DNA of 64,000 bases, taken from contig CAVSZY010000003.1 in the NCBI GenBank assembly GCA_963732585.1, positions 744,001 to 808,000 of the forward strand. The letters are read 5' to 3'. The notes beneath the pieces were generated by a model. The model saw only the letters and a program-made list of their open reading frames with translations. It was not told the origin of the DNA and ran no database searches. Of this stretch, positions 59,446 through 64,000 are shown piece by piece. The stretch is from WLMZ01 sp963732585 (GTDB lineage Bacteria; Actinomycetota; Acidimicrobiia; Acidimicrobiales; Ilumatobacteraceae). Each line of letters opens with the position of its first letter. Position 1 is the first letter of the stretch. The position numbers and the translations under genes are program-made.

Positions 59446-61953
59446 ATGGACAATTCATCGGGCGCGAAATCGGGTGGACACACGGTGATCGATGACGTTG
59501 TTACAGGCGTTGCCGCAGACGAATGCTCCGCCGACGACGCACGTGGCGCCGACCGGTTCGGCGAAATTCTCGAAGTCGCTCGGCAGATTTTGTCCGCGTC
59601 TCGAGTAGTGCTGCAACGAGACGAAACCCTCGACGCGGTTGCTGAGGTCGGGGCATCAGCGTCGGGGGTGCCCAGCGGCGAGATTCGCCTGGAGCTTGCC
59701 GAGCCGATCTGGCTGCGGTGGTTCGACTCCATCCAGCAGCGCCCGCCAGCGGGCCTACGTCCGCTGGTAGACCTCATCGAACGGTGCATCAAGCAGCAAG
59801 CCGTTGCGCCATGGGCACTGCTGATGATCGCCAGCGATGGCGAGGTTCGCGCGGCAAGCAATCGTCTCAGCCGGTATGTGGGAATCCCCGCGATCGAGGC
59901 AATCGGGCTCAGCGTCTTTCGCTTTATCCATCCCGACGACCAGCACCTGGCGTTGGATAGCCTGCTGCGAACGGTTCAATTTCCTGGCGAGAACTCGCCG
60001 CTCGACATCCGCGCCGTGCATCGTGACGGTTCCAACAGCCTGGTGGAAATAACCGCTCAGGAACTCGTCGAGGGCCAAGACGACAGCCTGCTGATTACCG
60101 TCGAGCCAGCGGAGACTCGACCGCTGAGCGAGGGAGTCGTCGCCGATCAGCTGCGCCTTTTGGACATGATCGGTCGCGGTGAGCGTCTTGAATCGACTTT
60201 GAATGAGATCGTGCGCCTGGCGCGTCGGCGTTTGAAAGCTGGATGCGCGCTACTGGTGAGAGAGCGGCCGCGAGCGCACCTGCGGGTGCAGTCGAGCGAT
60301 GGATTGAGCGCCGCGTTGATCGCATCGCTCGATGGGACGAACGTCGCCGCCGGTTCGAATCCGTGTGGCCTCGCGGCTCTCTCTGGCCATGTGCTACGCA
60401 GCCCGACAGCGCAAACCGACCCTGACTGGCACCAACAGCTCCCACACTTCGTGGCCGATGGCATAGAGCGCACCTGGGTGGGCCCACTGTTGTCACGGCA
60501 CGTCGATCGAACGATCGGCTCGCTCGCCTTCTTTGGTGGCCCGTTTTGGTCGCCGAGTAGCACCGATGTTCGGCTCATCGAATTGTTCGCCAGCCTGGCG
60601 AGTGTCGCAATTCAGCGTTCGCAGGTCGAATCGGTTCTGCAGTTCCAGGCAAACCACGATCATTTGACGGGTTTACCCAATCGGACCTTGTTTCTTGAGC
60701 GGCTGGATGCTGCACTGGCAGCTCGATGGGAGGACTCGGCCGAGGTTGCCGTGCTCTTTGTCGACCTCGATCGATTCAAGGTGATCAACGACGCACTCGG
60801 GCACGATTGCGGCGACGAGGTGCTCGTCGCCGTCGCCGATCGGCTGCTCACTGCCGTGCGCTCTGGCGGGTCGGTCGCCCGTTTCGGTGGGGATGAATTC
60901 ACGATTTTGGCTGACGGCATCCGGCAAGCGTCGGATGCCGTGGCGATCGGCGAGCGAATCGTCGCTGCCTTCCGTGCTCCGCTGCAGACCTCCAGTGGGG
61001 AAATGACACTGACGGTGAGTGTTGGAATAGCCCTCAGTGGTCTCGTGCGTCTGTGCGCCGCAGACATGCTGCGCGACGCCGACGCCGCGATGTACGAGGC
61101 CAAACGGCGTGGAAAGAATCGCGTCGAGGTCTTCGGCGCGGGCATGAGGGAGCAAGCTCTCGAACGGCTGGAATTCTCCCATGCCCTGCACAACGCGGTT
61201 GGACGCAATGCCTTCAGCCTCGACTTCCAGCCGCAAATTGACCTCCAGGCACAGGTCATCGACGCGACCGAGGCCCTGTTGCGGTGGCGTCGGTCGGACT
61301 CGCGGATCCTTTCCGCGGGTGAGTTTGTCGCCGTGGCCGAGGAGACTGGCGCCATCCATCCGCTTGGCCAATGGGTTTTGGATCAAGCGTGTTCGCAGGC
61401 TAAAAGCTGGGCCACCGGGTCCGATCGACCCCTTCGCGTGTGGGTCAATGTCTCCGTCAATGAACTGCTGCAGACCGAGTTTGTCGAACGCATCAAGCGC
61501 GCCCTTGAGCACCACTCCATCGCCCCGCAACTGATCGGATTCGAGGTCACCGAGTCAGCGTTGAGCACCCATTTTGATGCTGCTGCGACCGCCCTTCATC
61601 GGCTTCGCGATCTCGGCGTCGCGACGGCGATCGACGACTTCGGCACCGGATTTGCATCGCTCTCGTCGCTGCGACGCCTCGCCGTCGATTTCATCAAGAT
61701 CGATGGCTCGTTTATCAACGAGATTGGCCCGAATCTGCGCGGGCTGGCGCTGGTGAGCGCCATCATCGACCTTGTTCACGCCACGGGAGGCCAGGTCGTC
61801 GCTGAGGGCGTGGAGACGGCTGAGCAGTTCAGCGCGCTCTGTCGAATCGGTTGTGATCGGGCGCAGGGGTATTGGATCGGTGCGCCGGCGCCAAGCGACC
61901 GAGTGGCGTCTCACCTCACAGATTTTGGCTGGGAGCCAGCGCACAGGGCGTAA
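59446..61953 (+). CDS. PAS-GAF-GGDEF-EAL cyclic-di-GMP signalling protein
   Basis: Encodes 835 residues from the ATG at 59446 (a start at 59398 overlapping the previous gene is possible). An N-terminal unassigned segment is followed by a PAS domain (about residues 115-235, MIASDGEVRAASNRLSRYVG), a GAF domain (about 260-420), and GGDEF with RFGGDEF intact. An RxxD inhibitory site is not seen in its usual place (RSGG-SVARFGGDEF), so feedback inhibition is not expected. The EAL domain has EALLRW, EVTESAL, DDFGTGFASL and EGVET. Both catalytic modules look complete, so it could make or break c-di-GMP under ligand control. It is soluble, with no membrane span. Confidence 0.88.
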   Translation: MDNSSGAKSGGHTVIDDVVTGVAADECSADDARGADRFGEILEVARQILSASRVVLQRDETLDAVAEVGASASGVPSGEIRLELAEPIWLRWFDSIQQRPPAGLRPLVDLIERCIKQQAVAPWALLMIASDGEVRAASNRLSRYVGIPAIEAIGLSVFRFIHPDDQHLALDSLLRTVQFPGENSPLDIRAVHRDGSNSLVEITAQELVEGQDDSLLITVEPAETRPLSEGVVADQLRLLDMIGRGERLESTLNEIVRLARRRLKAGCALLVRERPRAHLRVQSSDGLSAALIASLDGTNVAAGSNPCGLAALSGHVLRSPTAQTDPDWHQQLPHFVADGIERTWVGPLLSRHVDRTIGSLAFFGGPFWSPSSTDVRLIELFASLASVAIQRSQVESVLQFQANHDHLTGLPNRTLFLERLDAALAARWEDSAEVAVLFVDLDRFKVINDALGHDCGDEVLVAVADRLLTAVRSGGSVARFGGDEFTILADGIRQASDAVAIGERIVAAFRAPLQTSSGEMTLTVSVGIALSGLVRLCAADMLRDADAAMYEAKRRGKNRVEVFGAGMREQALERLEFSHALHNAVGRNAFSLDFQPQIDLQAQVIDATEALLRWRRSDSRILSAGEFVAVAEETGAIHPLGQWVLDQACSQAKSWATGSDRPLRVWVNVSVNELLQTEFVERIKRALEHHSIAPQLIGFEVTESALSTHFDAAATALHRLRDLGVATAIDDFGTGFASLSSLRRLAVDFIKIDGSFINEIGPNLRGLALVSAIIDLVHATGGQVVAEGVETAEQFSALCRIGCDRAQGYWIGAPAPSDRVASHLTDFGWEPAHRA

Positions 61954-61959
61954 GGGAGA

Positions 61960-62694
61960 TCAGGGAGCGCAGCGACCTGGGTTGATCGAGCGATCAAGAC
62001 CACGTTCAAGCTGGCCCTGCAGCGTTTCCTGGGCGGCCACCGGGTTGATCGCCCAGGCGCGCCCCTCAGCCGTGCGCGACCTGGCCCAGACGATCGCCAC
62101 CACCGCACCTCGTTGAATCAGCGCCCCGCCAGAATCACCAGCAGAGATGTCACCTTTGAGCTCAAAGCCGCGTCGTACGACCTCGTTCTCGATATAGATG
62201 TCCTCGGCGTGCAGCACCACGCCGCGTACGATGACCATTTCTTCGGGGACGTGAATACCATCGCTGAACAGCGCCGCCGTCGCTGGCTCGCCCGGCGTTG
62301 CCTCGGCGAATTGATAGCTGCTCGACGGGGGATCGGGGATCGACAGGTACGCCAGGTCGGCGTTGATGTCGATCGCTACCAGAACCGCTGCATGATCGGT
62401 GCCATCGATCTGCACAACGATCTCGGTGGCGCCAGCGACCACGTGGGCGGCGGTGATCACCTGTGCGTTGTTCATTACCAGACCCGTACCGAGCTGGTCG
62501 ACTTGGCCGCAACCTCGGGCAACGATGCGAGCGGCAACAGAACGCAGCGGCGTAGGAGGCCGAGTTTTCATAGCGCTGTCGACTGGGGCGCTGACGCTGG
62601 TCTGGCGGGACGATGAGCAGCCGACTAGCAGAGCACCGAAGGCAATCGTCGCAGCGACGACGGCGGCGTTTCGGCTCCGCAGACTCGTCGGCAC
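61960..62694 (-). CDS. Lipoprotein trypsin-like serine protease
   Basis: Encodes 244 residues. A lipoprotein signal (VVAATIAFGALLVGC, Cys26) precedes a trypsin-like domain. The triad is visible: H84 in ITAAHVV, D113 in INADLAYL and S188 in GDSGGAL. It is HtrA-like in motif order but has no PDZ domain, so it is a compact DegP-relative or S1 protease anchored outside the membrane. It is convergent with the GGDEF/EAL gene, and the WS/DGAT gene starts divergently after a 135-base gap. Confidence 0.85.
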   Translation of the reverse strand: MPTSLRSRNAAVVAATIAFGALLVGCSSSRQTSVSAPVDSAMKTRPPTPLRSVAARIVARGCGQVDQLGTGLVMNNAQVITAAHVVAGATEIVVQIDGTDHAAVLVAIDINADLAYLSIPDPPSSSYQFAEATPGEPATAALFSDGIHVPEEMVIVRGVVLHAEDIYIENEVVRRGFELKGDISAGDSGGALIQRGAVVAIVWARSRTAEGRAWAINPVAAQETLQGQLERGLDRSINPGRCAP

Positions 62695-62829
62695 ATGACG
62701 AGCGTAGTTGCTGCGCTGCTCGGGCCAGCGCTCGTGGGTGGACGTCTGCGAAACATCTTGGTTTTGGGGCGCATTTGCTCAATTCATGCATACAGTGCGC
62801 CGATAACTGAACATGCTTCGACCGAGGCG

Positions 62830-64000
62830 ATGTCCATGGGAGAATGCGCAGGCGGAGGGAAGATGGTGAACGGACCAGACGGCGAGCCGATGAGCAGCAG
62901 CGATGCGCTGATCTGGCACATCGAACGTGATCCTCGATTGCGCTCGACGATCATGAGCGTGTGGTTTCTCGATTCAGCGCCTGACCAGTTGCGTATGCGC
63001 ACGACCATTGAGCGCACCGCATCCGAGTTAGAGCGCCTGCACCAACGAGTTGTTCAATTTGGCTCTCGGCCGCATTGGGTCGACGTAGATGTTGATCTCG
63101 ACCGCCACTACGAGTTCCGCGACCTCGGCGGTAAGGCCACACGGGACGACGCCATGTCGCTGGCCCAGGACTGGGTCAACGAACCCTTCGATCGTTCTCG
63201 ACCGCTGTGGCAGATGGCGATTCTGGGTGGGCTTGAGCAGGGACGAGCGGCGATGGTGCTCAAGGTCCATCACGCGATTGCCGACGGCGCCGGGTTCGTC
63301 CTCATGCTGGCGGCACTGGCGGACCTCGAAGCCAATCCTGCCGAGCGGCTCAGCCTGCCCGCGACACCAACCCCAGCTTCGTCTCCTCGAATACCTCTAC
63401 GCCGTCGTCTCAAGGGTGTGAAGGCGTCGCTCAAGTCTGCTGGAGCCATTAGCGCGAGCGCGATCTCGATCGCCAAGCTGGTAATGCCGACGCGCACACC
63501 GCTGAGCAAAGTGATGGCTGAGCGCTCGAATCGGCTTCGTCTCGACACGTGTACGGTGCCGCTGGCGGCGCTGAAGCACGCGGCAAAACGCCATCAGGCG
63601 ACGATCAACGATGCCTTCGTCGCCGTGGTTCTCGATGCAGTGGATCGCTATCACTTGGCGGCCGAGGTCAAAGACGGCAAGATTCGCCTACACATGCCGA
63701 TCAACATTCGCCACGCGGTGGAGGGCGACCGCTCGGGAAATCAGTTTGTCCCTGCACGAGTCGTGCTTGGCTTGGCGGCGGGAAGTCCCGGCCAACGCCT
63801 TTCGCAAACGAGCCGAAGGCTGACGGCAATCCGTGACGAGCCTGCGCTGCCATGGATCAACAAGATCTCCGCCGCCGTGCAGCGCCTCGGTGTACCAGCC
63901 TCGCGCTTCATCATCGGTGGGATGATGAAGGGCGTCGATGTCTTGGCCTCAAACGTTCCCGGGCCGCCATTCCCTTTGTATCTGTCCGGCGTGCGGGTGG
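62830..64000 (+). CDS. Wax ester synthase/diacylglycerol acyltransferase (WS/DGAT), 3'-truncated
   Basis: The frame from ATG 62830 is open for 390 codons to the window edge. The catalytic motif H147-H148-x3-D152-G (KVHHAIADG) is present. The N-terminus has the MSSSDALIWHIE start, NEPFDRSRPLWQM leads up to it, and DAFVAVVLDAV and LASNVPGPPFPLYLSGVRV are typical of the C-terminal domain. The enzyme esterifies acyl-CoA to fatty alcohols or diacylglycerol for storage lipid. It is missing only the C-terminal end. An in-frame ATG at 62863 may be the true start, since MSMGECAGGG is not conserved. Confidence 0.88.
   Translation, partial: MSMGECAGGGKMVNGPDGEPMSSSDALIWHIERDPRLRSTIMSVWFLDSAPDQLRMRTTIERTASELERLHQRVVQFGSRPHWVDVDVDLDRHYEFRDLGGKATRDDAMSLAQDWVNEPFDRSRPLWQMAILGGLEQGRAAMVLKVHHAIADGAGFVLMLAALADLEANPAERLSLPATPTPASSPRIPLRRRLKGVKASLKSAGAISASAISIAKLVMPTRTPLSKVMAERSNRLRLDTCTVPLAALKHAAKRHQATINDAFVAVVLDAVDRYHLAAEVKDGKIRLHMPINIRHAVEGDRSGNQFVPARVVLGLAAGSPGQRLSQTSRRLTAIRDEPALPWINKISAAVQRLGVPASRFIIGGMMKGVDVLASNVPGPPFPLYLSGVRV

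Noticed and set aside
60353..60363. GGTTCGAATCC, matching a tRNA T-loop
   Set aside because: It lies inside the coding sequence of the GGDEF/EAL protein (AAGSNPCG) and has no matching acceptor, D or anticodon arms around it.
1..64000. CRISPR array, rRNA operon or prophage
   Set aside because: No regularly spaced repeats, no rRNA-like sequence and no phage structural or integrase genes were seen; the holin-like gene is a chromosomal family.

Overview
This window looks like chromosomal DNA from a high-GC actinobacterium, most likely a deep-branching one of the Acidimicrobiia type. That placement is inference. It rests on a Pup-proteasome gene cluster with an ARC/Mpa ATPase ending in GQYL, a Cds1-type cysteine desulfhydrase, a WS/DGAT wax ester or triacylglycerol synthase, AbiEi-DUF559 and CoxSLM genes, GTG/TTG starts, and many four-base start/stop overlaps.

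0-11 kb holds housekeeping and glycolate genes: the 3' part of aspS, a Nudix hydrolase, rarA, two small envelope genes, the glycolate oxidase subunits GlcD, GlcE and GlcF (GlcF is separated from the others by a kinase-like gene and a divergent aldehyde dehydrogenase), and a LOG-family protein. 11-14.6 kb carries a tkt-tal operon, followed by a region with two oppositely oriented terminators. 14.6-17 kb is a small accessory patch: a degraded secreted serine protease and a lipoprotein gene, separated by an intact IS256-family element with a perfect 9-bp target duplication.

17-24.5 kb has a TetR regulator, a secreted propeller-like protein, a thioesterase plus ADP-forming acyl-CoA synthetase pair, a PBP4-type carboxypeptidase and a Lon N-terminal-domain protein. 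24.5-33.7 kb is the most informative part: small membrane proteins, a ThiS/ubiquitin-like sulfur carrier with a TtuA/Ncs6-type tRNA thiolase, TrmI, a divergent ferredoxin, then arc, dop, pup, prcB and prcA. Pup already ends in Glu, and no pafA is present in the window.

33.7-47.9 kb is mostly on the minus strand: thiolase-msrB, a GNAT-cds1-2OG oxygenase operon, a second secreted propeller protein, an AlaX-like editing protein, a glutamate-receptor-like channel, a molybdopterin oxidoreductase, an AbiEi-DUF559 gene bracketed by two near-identical palindromes, a class II aldolase on the plus strand and a DUF445 protein. 47.9-57.6 kb is a minus-strand catabolic region: a form II CoxSLM molybdenum hydroxylase, a choline-kinase-like protein and two tandem FAD/GcvT oxidoreductases of the dimethylglycine/sarcosine dehydrogenase type. 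A divergent SDR, aldo/keto reductase and PAS-GAF-GGDEF-EAL protein follow. The window ends with a lipoprotein trypsin-like protease and a truncated WS/DGAT gene.

At least seven conserved genes (rarA, glcD, a holin-like gene, the ThiS-like carrier, ttuA-like, trmI, arc) carry eight single-base frameshifts. Six of these fall between 24.6 and 29.2 kb. Each corrected product has about the family-typical length, so I read them as assembly or sequencing indels rather than pseudogenes. No tRNA, rRNA or CRISPR array was recognised.
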